A DNA stretch of 64,000 bases from Breznakibacter xylanolyticus (GTDB lineage Bacteria > Bacteroidota > Bacteroidia > Bacteroidales > Marinilabiliaceae). Position 1 is the first letter of the stretch; every line of letters starts with the position of its first letter. The translations under genes were made by a program, and so were the position numbers. The notes under the pieces were generated by a model that had not been told where the DNA came from, ran no database searches, and saw only the letters and a list, made by a program, of their open reading frames with translations. This document shows, piece by piece, positions 7,867 through 16,375 of the stretch. The stretch is taken from assembly GCF_003254275.1 (NCBI RefSeq), contig NZ_QKZK01000002.1:124001-188000 (forward strand). Reading direction: 5' to 3'.

Positions 7867-8565
7867 ATGAAAGCAAACTTGATTTTACTACTGATGGGCA
7901 TGATGATGATGCCCCTGATGGCGCAACAACCGGCCAACCCCAACGCCAAAGTCGACACCCGCACCATGGGGCCCTACGACAAAGTGAAAGCCGGCAAAGG
8001 CATCAACGTCACTCTGGTGGAGAGCAATAAAGAAGAAATTGTGATCCACATCCTCAATGCCGAACCCGAGGACGTGATTACCCAGCTGGAAGGCAAAACC
8101 CTGGTGCTGAAAATGAAAACCATGATGAAAACCGGTGTGGCCGTGACGGCTTATGTGCACTACAAAAAAATCACCGAACTGCATGCCGGAGGCGGTGCCA
8201 GCATTGATGCCGACGGCACGGTCACAGCCGACAAACTCACCCTGAGCGTGGGTGCCGACGCCTCCATTGAACTGGACGTTGACGTGAAAAAACTGGAGGC
8301 CTCGCTCACGGCCGGCCGTATCCAACTCATTGGCGAAGCCCAGGCGCAGCACGTGGTGGCCAACACGGCGGCCCGTTACAATGCCGATGCGCTCACCTCA
8401 CAGGAAGCTTTTGTAAAAGTGAACACCGGCGCACAGGCCACCGTAAACGTTTCAGAACGCATCAGCGCCACGGCCGGCGGTGGTGGCCGCATTTACTACA
8501 TGGGCAACCCTGCCAAGGTTGAAAAATCCGAGTCGTTTGGCGGCAAGGTGGAACCGCAGGAATAA
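7867..8565 (+). CDS. Exported DUF2807 (head-GIN) protein
   Basis: A 232-residue protein with an N-terminal signal peptide (LILLLMGMMMMPLMAQ, residues 4-19). The mature part is made of short beta repeats typical of DUF2807/head-GIN proteins: the entry motif MGPYDKVKAGKGINVTLVES, then a central run with alternating Gly/Ala and Asp (ASIDADGTVTADKLTLSVGA). The family is common in Bacteroidota, envelope-located and of unknown biochemical role, probably adhesive or structural. A second DUF2807-like lipoprotein is at 15440-16186. A clean terminator follows. Confidence 0.8.
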   Translation: MKANLILLLMGMMMMPLMAQQPANPNAKVDTRTMGPYDKVKAGKGINVTLVESNKEEIVIHILNAEPEDVITQLEGKTLVLKMKTMMKTGVAVTAYVHYKKITELHAGGGASIDADGTVTADKLTLSVGADASIELDVDVKKLEASLTAGRIQLIGEAQAQHVVANTAARYNADALTSQEAFVKVNTGAQATVNVSERISATAGGGGRIYYMGNPAKVEKSESFGGKVEPQE

Positions 8566-8594
8566 CCCCGTTACAGCATCATGATAACATTGAA

Positions 8595-8626
8595 ACGTGT
8601 GTCGGGCAACGGACACACGTTTTTTT
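8595..8626 (+). terminator. Rho-independent terminator of the DUF2807 gene
   Basis: ACGTGTGTC pairs with GACACACGT and is followed by six or more T. Confidence 0.85.
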
Positions 8627-8810
8627 ATTGTGCCCGTTGATTGAAATTTTTCAGGCATTCATCAAAAGACGGGCGACAATGGTCGAAAGGCATTTGGATT
8701 TTCACATTAATTTTAGTTTCTTCGAATGTTTTTTGAAACCTGAGAGTATCACCCGCAAAACCCTTCTGCCTATCGCCACACCTCTACGCTGAATTCAAAA
8801 TCGACAATTT

Positions 8811-9401
8811 ATGAAACGGATACAGCAACTGAGCGACGATGAATTGGTACAACAATTCATCGCCGGAGATGATGAGTGTGTGGACGTGTTGATTTCCCGC
8901 CATAAGAAAAGGGTTTACACCTACATATTAATGAACGTCAAACAGCCACACTTGGCTGAAGACATCTTTCAGGACACCTTTTGCAAAGCCTTATTATCCC
9001 TTCGCAACGGACAATACACCGAGAACGGCCGATTTGTGTCGTGGATTTTGCGCATTGCCCACAACCTGGTGATTGACCACTTTCGTCGACAAAAAAACAT
9101 GGCCACCGTGTCCACCGACGAAAAGGAATACCCGTTTTTTAATTCTGCCAAATATTCCGATCCCTCCATTGAAGAACAAATCAGCTACGAGCAGATTCTC
9201 AAAGATGTGGCCTCACTGGTGCACCATTTGCCCGACGTACAAAAAGAGGTGGTGATGATGCGCCACTACCAGGGCATGAGTTTCAAAGAGATTGCCGAAG
9301 AGACCAACGTGAGCATCAACACCGCACTGGGACGCATGCGTTATGCCATCATCAATCTGCGCAAACTGGTGGAAGAACGACAAATGTCACTCACCGTATA
9401 A
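8811..9401 (+). CDS. ECF-type RNA polymerase sigma factor
   Basis: A 196-residue group-4 sigma factor. Region 2 (about residues 10-95) includes AEDIFQDTFCKALLSL and the -10 recognition helix FVSWILRIAHNLVIDHFRRQ. Region 4 (about 135-190) includes LPDVQKEVVMMRHYQGMSFK and EIAEETNVSINTALGRMRYA, the helix-turn-helix that reads the -35. It would direct polymerase to a small regulon. No anti-sigma factor with a membrane segment is adjacent. Instead a 58-residue soluble protein follows after 77 bp, which may be the partner or just a conserved neighbour. Confidence 0.9.
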   Translation: MKRIQQLSDDELVQQFIAGDDECVDVLISRHKKRVYTYILMNVKQPHLAEDIFQDTFCKALLSLRNGQYTENGRFVSWILRIAHNLVIDHFRRQKNMATVSTDEKEYPFFNSAKYSDPSIEEQISYEQILKDVASLVHHLPDVQKEVVMMRHYQGMSFKEIAEETNVSINTALGRMRYAIINLRKLVEERQMSLTV

Positions 9402-9478
9402 AAAAATCAGAACACACTGTCACAATATTCACCCCCCGGGCACGTTTTTGATGCATATAAACCACCATAAACGTGCCT

Positions 9479-9655
9479 ATGCAACAAAATTCTACCACAA
9501 CACTCACCCCAGAACAAATGGCCGGTCAGTTGCTCTTTTTATTTGAGCTGATGCCCGACGAAACCATCCAACAAGAAGGGGTATCGCCGTCAGAGAAATC
9601 ACTGAAACACATCCGCCAATGGATAAGAAAATGGAGTGGCAGCCTTGATAACTGA
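9479..9655 (+). CDS. Small conserved-looking protein downstream of the sigma factor
   Basis: A 58-residue protein with no signal or membrane segment. It opens with polar residues, then a helix (PEQMAGQLLFLFELMPDE) and a basic, Trp-containing C-terminal helix (SLKHIRQWIRKWSG). The start is ATG at 9479; an in-frame GTG two codons earlier is possible. It lies 77 bp after the sigma factor stop on the same strand and ends just before a shared terminator, so co-transcription is likely. I do not recognise the family. An adaptor or anti-sigma role is only a guess from position. Confidence 0.55.
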   Translation: MQQNSTTTLTPEQMAGQLLFLFELMPDETIQQEGVSPSEKSLKHIRQWIRKWSGSLDN

Positions 9656-9679
9656 TGCTTACATCCATTAAGAGACCAC

Positions 9680-9716
9680 AAAAAAAACGCGACCCATACG
9701 AGTCGCGCTTTTTTGT
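9680..9716. terminator. Bidirectional terminator between convergent genes
   Basis: A-run, CGCGAC, loop CCATACGA, GTCGCG, then CTTTTTT. It can serve the sigma factor unit (+) and the DUF6263-like gene (-). Confidence 0.85.
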
Positions 9717-9740
9717 TGGTCGGAAATCATCCATCAATCA

Positions 9741-10664
9741 TCACAAGACGGATGACGACACCGTACCTTTAATTTTCATGGGAATTTCCATGGCAGCGGG
9801 GAGCTGGCCACCTTCCATGGTCACAGTGCCATCAATGCTCATGTCGGCTTTGCTGGCCACCACCCATCCGGTTGTTGCGCTAATTTCGGAGTAAAAAGTG
9901 GTGGTGCCGTTCATATCAACATGCTGCGTCATGCCACTCACTTCGATGGGTTTGTCTTTAGACGAAGTCAGTTTTGAAACCCCTTCCACAATCCATTTGC
10001 CGTCCTTCACCTCTTTGAGGGTCATGGTGCTGACATTGGTCATGCTCACGGTCATGGCAATGCCGGTCTCAACCGTCCACGTCTCCCCAATGGCCACTTC
10101 CTGAGCGGGAAACATGGCCGATGACATCTCGATGCTACTTTTAATAGCCTCGTCGCTGAATTGTTGCTTCAGGCCTTCGGCCACTTGCTTTGCGGCAGAC
10201 TCGTTACCTCCGGCTGCCGTAACCAGCTTGCTCATCAAATCATCAAAACCGGTTACACTTAATACTTTACCCTTGTTGGTCATCACAAACCGATAGGTTT
10301 GTCCCACCACAGCCCCCATGGCAGCGGCCATCGGGTTTTGCGCGTCAGCGGGTTGCGACGAATCGTAAGACATGTTCATAAAAGGGCTCTCAATTTTCAT
10401 CACCATAGCATCATAAGTCATGGTCATGTGGTAGTTGCCATCGGCCACCGACTCCACCACCATTGAAGTGGTGGCATCCATCGACACTTTCATGTCGTTG
10501 GCCATGCCCATCACCTGCTGGTTGATGTTTTGCTCCACCACCTGCTTGGAGACCCACTTGTCACCTTGCTTCAATGTGTATTTTAAATCGTATTTTTGGG
10601 CCGAAAGAGCGCCCACGGCCATGGTTACGGCCAATGTCATAAAGACTTTTGCAAATTGCTTCAT
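9741..10664 (-). CDS. Exported DUF6263-like protein
   Basis: A 307-residue protein with a signal peptide (MKQFAKVFMTLAVTMAVGAL, then SAQ). The mature part reads as an antiparallel beta sandwich with repeated short strands: DLKYTLKQGDKWVSKQVVEQ, YRFVMTNKGKVLSVTGFDDL, then AIGETWTVETGI. It ends in a segment rich in small polar residues. This matches my memory of DUF6263, a Bacteroidota family of unknown function placed in the periplasm or outer envelope. The ATG at 10664 puts the signal peptide at residue 1; an in-frame ATG three codons upstream (10673) is also possible. Confidence 0.75.
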   Translation of the reverse strand: MKQFAKVFMTLAVTMAVGALSAQKYDLKYTLKQGDKWVSKQVVEQNINQQVMGMANDMKVSMDATTSMVVESVADGNYHMTMTYDAMVMKIESPFMNMSYDSSQPADAQNPMAAAMGAVVGQTYRFVMTNKGKVLSVTGFDDLMSKLVTAAGGNESAAKQVAEGLKQQFSDEAIKSSIEMSSAMFPAQEVAIGETWTVETGIAMTVSMTNVSTMTLKEVKDGKWIVEGVSKLTSSKDKPIEVSGMTQHVDMNGTTTFYSEISATTGWVVASKADMSIDGTVTMEGGQLPAAMEIPMKIKGTVSSSVL

Positions 10665-10725
10665 TTCAATCATTGGGTTTGATTAACAATATTGATTTCT
10701 GTAAAAAAACAGGTAAAAATAAACA

Positions 10726-10733
10726 TATTTTTG
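10726..10733 (+). promoter_or_regulatory. Possible -7 box for the helical-repeat gene
   Basis: TATTTTTG fits TAnnTTTG, 42 bp before the ATG at 10776. No clear -33 partner. Confidence 0.35.
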
Positions 10734-10775
10734 AACCCTCATTCACAAATCAACATAAAATCAACACCCCAAGTC

Positions 10776-11324
10776 ATGCCACAACCCATCACCGATATAC
10801 AGCAACATCTCGTCACATTGCTCGGTGACAATTTGAGTAAAAATTTCACAGTGATGATGGCTCAGGAAGTGTCGTCCAACCCCGAATGGCTTGCAGTGCT
10901 TACAGATATCATGCTATCGGAACACACGCCATACAACTGGCGAGCAGCCTGGGTGATTGACCACGTGCAACAAAACACCCCCGAGGTAATCGCCCCCATT
11001 CTCCCCCGTTTAATAGCGGCACTTCCTCAGGTAACCGGCAACGGCGTGCGCCGCCACATCCTCAAAATGGCCTCGACACTCCCCGTCGATCAACTCGAAG
11101 ATGGCGAATTGGCCGACATCTGCTTTAAATGGTTACAAAACCCTGCAACGCCCATCGCCAACCGGGCACACTGCATGGAAATTCTTTATCGCCTGACCTG
11201 CCGTTACCACGACCTGGCTAACGAACTGGCACTGATCCTTGAAGAAATAATCATCAACGGCAGTGAAGGGGAGAAAAACAAAGCGCAAAAAACGTTACAA
11301 AAAATCACCCCCTGGCGCCGTTAA
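10776..11324 (+). CDS. HEAT-repeat-like helical protein
   Basis: A 182-residue soluble all-helical protein. Helical hairpins such as NPEWLAVLTDIMLSEHTPYN, WRAAWVIDHV and APILPRLIAALPQ, then VRRHILKMASTLP, look like degenerate HEAT/adenylosuccinate-lyase-like repeats. Proteins of this type usually act as scaffolds. The ATG at 10776 is favoured over an in-frame TTG 84 bp upstream, which would lie before the -7 box. Its stop is only 4 bp from the stop of the convergent msrA gene. No specific function can be assigned. Confidence 0.6.
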   Translation: MPQPITDIQQHLVTLLGDNLSKNFTVMMAQEVSSNPEWLAVLTDIMLSEHTPYNWRAAWVIDHVQQNTPEVIAPILPRLIAALPQVTGNGVRRHILKMASTLPVDQLEDGELADICFKWLQNPATPIANRAHCMEILYRLTCRYHDLANELALILEEIIINGSEGEKNKAQKTLQKITPWRR

Positions 11325-11328
11325 ATCA

Positions 11329-11934
11329 TCATGGCTCTACATTGAGCAGATGACGAAATTTGGCCACCTTGGGGCCAATCACAGCCCGACAATATGGCTG
11401 ACCGCCATTGCGACGATAGTAATCGTGGTGATAAGCTTCGGCGGGGTAAAAACGCTCGAATGAAACCACTTGTGTGACGATGGGGTCACCCAACTCGCCC
11501 GATTTTTCAAGAGCCTGAATCACATCAATGGCCACCTGTTTTTGCTGCTGGGTATGATACAATAGAATGGATCGATATTGATCGCCAATGTCATTTCCCT
11601 GACGATTCACGGTTGTAGGGTCGTGCGACTCAAAAAACAACTCCAACAACCGCCGATAACTCACTTTCGCAGGGTTAAAAACAATCTGCACCACCTCGGC
11701 ATGGCCGGTCAGCCCGGTGCAAACATCCCGATAAGTCGGCTCAGATGTATGCCCGGCCGAATAACCAGGCACCACAGCCTCAACCCCGTCAACCATCTGA
11801 AACAGTGCTTCCAAGCACCAAAAACATCCACCCCCCAGAGTGGCTGTTTCACGCACATTGCCTTGACCCGATACTGTCATCGTTGTATAACTTAGAAAGA
11901 TGAACACCAACACAACCCACTTTCTGGAAACCAT
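11329..11934 (-). CDS. msrA: Peptide-methionine (S)-S-oxide reductase, exported form
   Basis: A 201-residue MsrA that reduces methionine-S-sulfoxide in proteins. The catalytic motif GGCFWCLE has its nucleophilic Cys at residue 37. Family motifs PGYSAGHTSEPTYRDVC and HAEVVQIVFNP follow, then QYRSILLYH. The C-terminal resolving cysteine is in GGQPYCRAV. A hydrophobic N-terminus ending in VSGQ suggests export to the periplasm, where it would repair oxidised envelope proteins. I chose the ATG at 11934, which starts the signal peptide; the frame is open further upstream but would cross into the divergent rarA promoter. Confidence 0.9.
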   Translation of the reverse strand: MVSRKWVVLVFIFLSYTTMTVSGQGNVRETATLGGGCFWCLEALFQMVDGVEAVVPGYSAGHTSEPTYRDVCTGLTGHAEVVQIVFNPAKVSYRRLLELFFESHDPTTVNRQGNDIGDQYRSILLYHTQQQKQVAIDVIQALEKSGELGDPIVTQVVSFERFYPAEAYHHDYYRRNGGQPYCRAVIGPKVAKFRHLLNVEP

Positions 11935-12032
11935 GGTGGTCTGTTTATGATACCAAACAATCATCGCTATCGAAAGGTTGAAACAAGGTGATACAATTTT
12001 CAATAAAGGCATCCTCCAACGAGGGGTTTTTG

Positions 12033-12040
12033 TAAATTTG
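12033..12040 (+). promoter_or_regulatory. Probable -7 box for rarA
   Basis: TAAATTTG matches TAnnTTTG, 39 bp before the rarA ATG at 12080. This makes the longer frame starting at 11978 unlikely to be translated. Confidence 0.5.
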
Positions 12041-12079
12041 TCTGCTTTTTTAAAATACAAAAGTCACAACACTCCCACG

Positions 12080-13360
12080 ATGAACGGATACCCGCCATTG
12101 GCCGAACGCATGCGCCCCACCAAAATTGACCAATACATTGGGCAAAAACATCTGGTGGGCGAAAAAGCCGTGCTGCGTCGCATGCTCGAGTCGGGCAACC
12201 TGTCGTCCATCATCCTGTGGGGCCCTCCGGGAGTGGGAAAAACCACGCTGGCCAAAATCATCGCCAGCCAAATGAACAGACCGTTTCACGTACTGTCGGC
12301 CATCAACTCGGGGGTGAAAGACGTTCGAGAGATTATCGAGAAGGCAAAAAACAGCCGTTTCTTTAACTCAGCCGCCCCCATCCTGTTCATCGACGAGATA
12401 CACCGATTTAGCAAATCACAACAAGACAGTCTGCTGGGAGCCGTAGAACAGGGCGTGGTGACCCTCATTGGTGCCACCACCGAGAACCCGTCGTTCGAAG
12501 TCATTACCCCGCTGCTGTCGCGCTGTCAGGTTTACGTTCTCAAGTCGCTTGAAGAACAAGACATGCTCGACCTGCTCCATCGCGTCTTTGCCGAGGATGT
12601 ACTGCTGCAAAAGCGCCAGCTCAAACTCACCAACAAAGAAGCCCTGCTGCGTTTTGCAGGTGGCGATGCACGCAAACTGCTCAACATCATTGAGCTGGTG
12701 GCCAACGGCGAAGAGGGCGACATGGTAGAATTTACCAACGACAAGGTCACCGAATACCTTCAGAAAAACCCCGCCCAGTACGACAAAGACGGCGAGATGC
12801 ATTACGACATCATTTCGGCCTTCATCAAATCAATACGCGGGAGTGACCCCGATGCGGCCGTCTACTGGCTGGCCCGAATGGTTGAGGGTGGCGAAGATCC
12901 CAAATTCATTGCCCGACGCCTCATCATCTCGGCATCCGAAGACATCGGCCTGGCCAACCCCAATGCCCTGTTGCTGGCCACACAATGCTTCCAGGCCATT
13001 CAAATGGTGGGCTGGCCCGAGTCGCGCATCATCTTATCCGAAACCACCATCTACCTTGCCACCAGCCCCAAAAGCAACTCAGCCTACATGGCCATCAACC
13101 AGGCGCAAGAAGTGGTTCGCCAAACCGGAAACCTGCCTGTCCCTCTGCATCTGCGCAACGCGCCAACCAAACTGATGAAGCAAATGGGCTACGGCGAAAA
13201 CTATAAATATTCGCACGACTACCCCAACAATTTTGTGGCACAACAATTTTTGCCCGACGAATTAAAAACCAACCGCCTTTACACCCCACAAAACAACCCG
13301 CAGGAACAAAAAACGGCTCAATTGATGAAAGAACTCTGGAAGAACCAATACGGTAAATAA
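12080..13360 (+). CDS. rarA: Replication-associated recombination protein A (AAA ATPase)
   Basis: A 426-residue AAA+ clamp-loader-like ATPase (RarA/MgsA, eukaryotic WRNIP1 relative) that acts at stalled replication forks. It opens with PLAERMRPTKIDQYIGQKHL, has Walker A GPPGVGKTT near residue 49, Walker B FIDEIHRF near 103, sensor 1 GATTENPSF near 133, and the family tail YKYSHDYPNNFVAQQFLPDE near 375. The ATG at 12080 starts just before the conserved N-terminus and downstream of a good -7 box. It is followed by kdsA after 12 bp, so the two are probably co-transcribed. Confidence 0.95.
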   Translation: MNGYPPLAERMRPTKIDQYIGQKHLVGEKAVLRRMLESGNLSSIILWGPPGVGKTTLAKIIASQMNRPFHVLSAINSGVKDVREIIEKAKNSRFFNSAAPILFIDEIHRFSKSQQDSLLGAVEQGVVTLIGATTENPSFEVITPLLSRCQVYVLKSLEEQDMLDLLHRVFAEDVLLQKRQLKLTNKEALLRFAGGDARKLLNIIELVANGEEGDMVEFTNDKVTEYLQKNPAQYDKDGEMHYDIISAFIKSIRGSDPDAAVYWLARMVEGGEDPKFIARRLIISASEDIGLANPNALLLATQCFQAIQMVGWPESRIILSETTIYLATSPKSNSAYMAINQAQEVVRQTGNLPVPLHLRNAPTKLMKQMGYGENYKYSHDYPNNFVAQQFLPDELKTNRLYTPQNNPQEQKTAQLMKELWKNQYGK

Positions 13361-13372
13361 CACCATACAAAT

Positions 13373-14191
13373 ATGATACAACACCTCCCCCAGCTGCGCC
13401 ACACACAAAGCGGCAACTTTTTTTTAATGGCCGGTCCCTGTGCCATCGAAGGCGAAGAGATGGCCATGCGCATTGCCGAACACATTGTAAAGATTACCGA
13501 CAAGCTGCAAATCCCATACATCTTCAAAGGATCGTACCGCAAGGCCAACCGGTCGCGCATCGATTCGTTCAGCGGCATTGGCGACGAAAAAGCCCTCAAG
13601 ATACACGAGAAAGTACGCAACACCTTTGGCGTGCCAACGGTGACCGACTTCCACTCAGCCGAAGAAGCCGCCATGGCAGCCCAATATGTTGACGTGTTGC
13701 AAGTACCGGCCTTTTTGTGTCGTCAAACCGACATGCTCATTGCCGCAGCTCAAACCGGCAAGGTGGTGAACATCAAAAAGGGACAATTTTTGGCCCCCGA
13801 AGCCATGAAATTTGCCGTGGACAAGGTTCGCGACTCAGGAAACGACAAGGTGATCCTCACCGACCGCGGCAGCACCTTTGGCTATTACGATCTGATTGTT
13901 GACTACCGTGGCATCCCGGCCATGCAACAAATGGGAGTTCCGGTGGTGCTCGACATCACCCACTCGCTGCAACAACCCAACCAGGCTTCGGGTGTCACCG
14001 GAGGCAAACCCGCACTGATTGAGACGATTGCCCGCGCCGGCGTGGCCGTAGGGGTCGACGGCCTGTTTGTGGAAACCCACTTCGATCCCGCCAATGCCAA
14101 AAGCGATGGCGCCAACATGCTGCACCTCGACAAACTGGAAGGTCTGCTCACCCGCTTGGTGGAAATCAGAAAAGCAGTCAATCAGTTTTAA
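13373..14191 (+). CDS. kdsA: 3-deoxy-8-phosphooctulonate synthase, metal-dependent type
   Basis: A 272-residue KDO-8-phosphate synthase condensing phosphoenolpyruvate with arabinose-5-phosphate, the first committed step to KDO of the lipid A inner core. The TIM barrel shows AGPCAIEG at residues 20-27, FKGSYRKANRSRIDSF, KKGQFLAPEAMKF, LTDRGSTFGYYDL and a C-terminal VETHFDPANAKSDG. The Cys at residue 23 sits where metal-dependent (Aquifex-type) enzymes have the metal-binding Cys; E. coli KdsA has Asn. The His, Glu and Asp of that site are also present. It is tightly linked to rarA and followed by a terminator. Confidence 0.95.
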   Translation: MIQHLPQLRHTQSGNFFLMAGPCAIEGEEMAMRIAEHIVKITDKLQIPYIFKGSYRKANRSRIDSFSGIGDEKALKIHEKVRNTFGVPTVTDFHSAEEAAMAAQYVDVLQVPAFLCRQTDMLIAAAQTGKVVNIKKGQFLAPEAMKFAVDKVRDSGNDKVILTDRGSTFGYYDLIVDYRGIPAMQQMGVPVVLDITHSLQQPNQASGVTGGKPALIETIARAGVAVGVDGLFVETHFDPANAKSDGANMLHLDKLEGLLTRLVEIRKAVNQF

Positions 14192-14207
14192 ACTTCATTG
14201 AAACAAA

Positions 14208-14250
14208 CCCCTCGTTTGCCCACACATTCGCAAGGCAAACGAGGTTTTTT
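14208..14250 (+). terminator. Rho-independent terminator of rarA-kdsA
   Basis: CCTCGTTTGCC pairs with GGCAAACGAGG and is followed by six T. Confidence 0.9.
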
Positions 14251-14285
14251 AACACAATTACGACACTGCCCTATCCCATTTGATT

Positions 14286-15443
14286 GTGAAACCGTTTTAT
14301 CAAGCTCTATTACTATGTCTTGCTGTTAGCCTCTCCTCGCCCATGTTGGCACAACAACATCTGCCGGGTAACGACAGCACCCGCATACAGGTCACGGGAC
14401 GCTACCATTACGGCATCGTGGTGCCCCACCACACCTCCATGACTTACCTGATTAACGATTACTCGCGGGGCATGGAAATCAACATTACCCGTAAACGTTA
14501 CCGACAAAACCTTTGGGAAACCTATCTCAACAAGCCGGAAACCGGCATCGGACTATGGGTCAGCAGCTTCGGAAACGCCAACATTTACGGAAATGGTTTC
14601 GCAGTGTATCCGTTCATCAACTTCAGGATGTTTGATGCAGGACGCTTCTCGGCCAAATATCGAGTGGCGCTAGGCCTAGGATACGCCACCAAGCCCTTTG
14701 ATGTGGAAACCAATAGTTACAACACAGTATTTGGTTCGCACCTGAACGCTTACGTGGGATTGGGAGCCCTGCTCAATTACCGGATTAGCAAACAACTGAT
14801 TATCAACACCACCTTTTCACTCAACCACCTCTCCAACGGATCGTCAAAGAAACCCAACAATGGCATCAACACGGCCACCATTTCACTAGGCACCACGTGG
14901 ATTCCCAATGCCAGCCCGGAACCCGTCATTGCGCAACAACGCGCACCATTAGACAACTCCAGAGAATGGATCATCACGGGAAGCATTGGACGCAACCAAG
15001 CTGCAGCCTATAACCCCCAGCGTTATTGGTCGGGAAGCCTTACCATCAACCATGTATGGTTTCGTAAAAAAACGGTGGCCTACACCGGAGGCCTCGATTT
15101 AATACACTTTGGCGGAGCACCCTATGCCAATCTTAAATTCCAAAACATGGACGAAAACGCCCGCTACACCATGGCCGACAACCTTTATGTGGGCGCCTTG
15201 GCCGGTGCGCAGGCACTTTTGGGAACCACCACTTTATATGTCAATACGGGCGTTTATTTATACAAAAGCACCCCGCCGCGCCAGCCCGTCTATGCCCGAC
15301 TGGGCATTCGTCAGCAAATCACTCCCCATCTATTGGGTCACTTTGGCATCAAAGCCAACTTTTTCGCAGCCGAGTTCATCGAATTCGGGCTGGGTTACCG
15401 CCTGAAATACCGCACCAACCAACACAGACACCCCTCCACATGA
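14286..15443 (+). CDS. PagL-like acyloxyacyl hydrolase family outer membrane protein
   Basis: A roughly 385-residue protein with a signal peptide ending SSPMLAQ. The pattern FSLNHLSNGSSKKPNNGINT (around residues 180-200) is the catalytic His-Ser region of PagL/acyloxyacyl hydrolase proteins, which remove acyl chains from lipid A in the outer membrane. It is longer than the 170-residue enteric PagL and has an extra beta-rich C-terminal half, as in Bacteroidota relatives. No ATG fits: the start must be GTG at 14286 or TTG at 14280, both directly before the signal peptide. It overlaps the next gene by 4 bp (ATGA) and follows kdsA, fitting a lipid A theme. Confidence 0.75.
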   Translation: MKPFYQALLLCLAVSLSSPMLAQQHLPGNDSTRIQVTGRYHYGIVVPHHTSMTYLINDYSRGMEINITRKRYRQNLWETYLNKPETGIGLWVSSFGNANIYGNGFAVYPFINFRMFDAGRFSAKYRVALGLGYATKPFDVETNSYNTVFGSHLNAYVGLGALLNYRISKQLIINTTFSLNHLSNGSSKKPNNGINTATISLGTTWIPNASPEPVIAQQRAPLDNSREWIITGSIGRNQAAAYNPQRYWSGSLTINHVWFRKKTVAYTGGLDLIHFGGAPYANLKFQNMDENARYTMADNLYVGALAGAQALLGTTTLYVNTGVYLYKSTPPRQPVYARLGIRQQITPHLLGHFGIKANFFAAEFIEFGLGYRLKYRTNQHRHPST

Positions 15444-16186
15444 AAGCCATTTGTCTCCTGCTATTCCTCGCCCTATTCACGTCATGCGACTACATCGCCA
15501 ACCTTGACAAAACGGGTCAACAAGATACCATCCCGGTATCGCTTGAACCATTTAACGCCATCAATCTGCAAGCACCCTGCAGAGTAGAACTGACCAATGG
15601 ATTGTCGTCCGATGAAACCCGGCTACATGGGATCGATTTCATCATTGACGGCTATCAATTAACGGTCGAGAATGGCACATTGACCATCGGGCATCAACAA
15701 TCATCCATTCTTCAAAAAGAGAAAATAGGCACCCTCACGCTTCCTGCATCTCTGATCCAAAACATCACCCTCAACGCCCCGGGCATAATCTGCAGTCCAT
15801 CTCCCATTACCGTCACCCAACTCCATATTGTTGTCAACGGCAGTGGCATCTACTCCGAAACCGACCTGAAACTCAACTGTAACACTTTTCAACTGGCAGT
15901 TTACGGGGGCATTAATCAAAGCATGCACCACCTCGAAGGCACAGTAAAACAGGCCAATTATTACCTCGAAGGCTGCACCGGCCTTGATGCTAGCAAATTA
16001 ATCACCCAAGAAACAAACATCACCCATCGCTCAAATGCCAACTGCTATCTCCACTGCCAGGCACAACTCAATGCCGTGATTTATTCAACCGGCTCAGTTT
16101 ACTACAGTGGTTCTCCCCAAGTCTCTATAGATGTGCGTGAAACCACACTCATGAAGGCCTCCGGTGTGGTGACACGGTCGAACTAA
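15440..16186 (+). CDS. DUF2807-like lipoprotein
   Basis: A 248-residue lipoprotein: a short signal with the lipobox LFTSC, cysteine near residue 16. The mature part resembles head-GIN/DUF2807 (EPFNAINLQAPCRVELTNGL, then repeated short strands with Gly turns), though without the usual GxGxA richness. Function is unknown; location would be the inner face of the outer membrane or the cell surface. It overlaps the PagL-like gene by ATGA, so the two are translationally coupled and likely act together at the envelope. Confidence 0.7.
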   Translation: MKAICLLLFLALFTSCDYIANLDKTGQQDTIPVSLEPFNAINLQAPCRVELTNGLSSDETRLHGIDFIIDGYQLTVENGTLTIGHQQSSILQKEKIGTLTLPASLIQNITLNAPGIICSPSPITVTQLHIVVNGSGIYSETDLKLNCNTFQLAVYGGINQSMHHLEGTVKQANYYLEGCTGLDASKLITQETNITHRSNANCYLHCQAQLNAVIYSTGSVYYSGSPQVSIDVRETTLMKASGVVTRSN

Positions 16187-16291
16187 ATCATCCTTAACCC
16201 CTAAACGTTAATGTAAACACCCACCAGAACCCACTAATTCATAAGAATCATCACTTTAACCACCATCATCAAATCTTAACAACCCTAAAAA

Positions 16292-16322
16292 TTTGTTTTT
16301 TTGAAATAAGTTTATAATTTCG
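16292..16322 (+). promoter_or_regulatory. Bacteroidota-type promoter of the URO-D-family gene
   Basis: TTTG at 16292-16295, a 19-bp spacer, then TAATTTCG at 16315-16322 (one mismatch to TAnnTTTG), giving a start site about 45 bp before the ATG. Confidence 0.6.
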
Positions 16323-16375
16323 GAAAGTTTTTCTGATTTCATCAAATTATTGACAAAAAACAAAAATCATCATTT

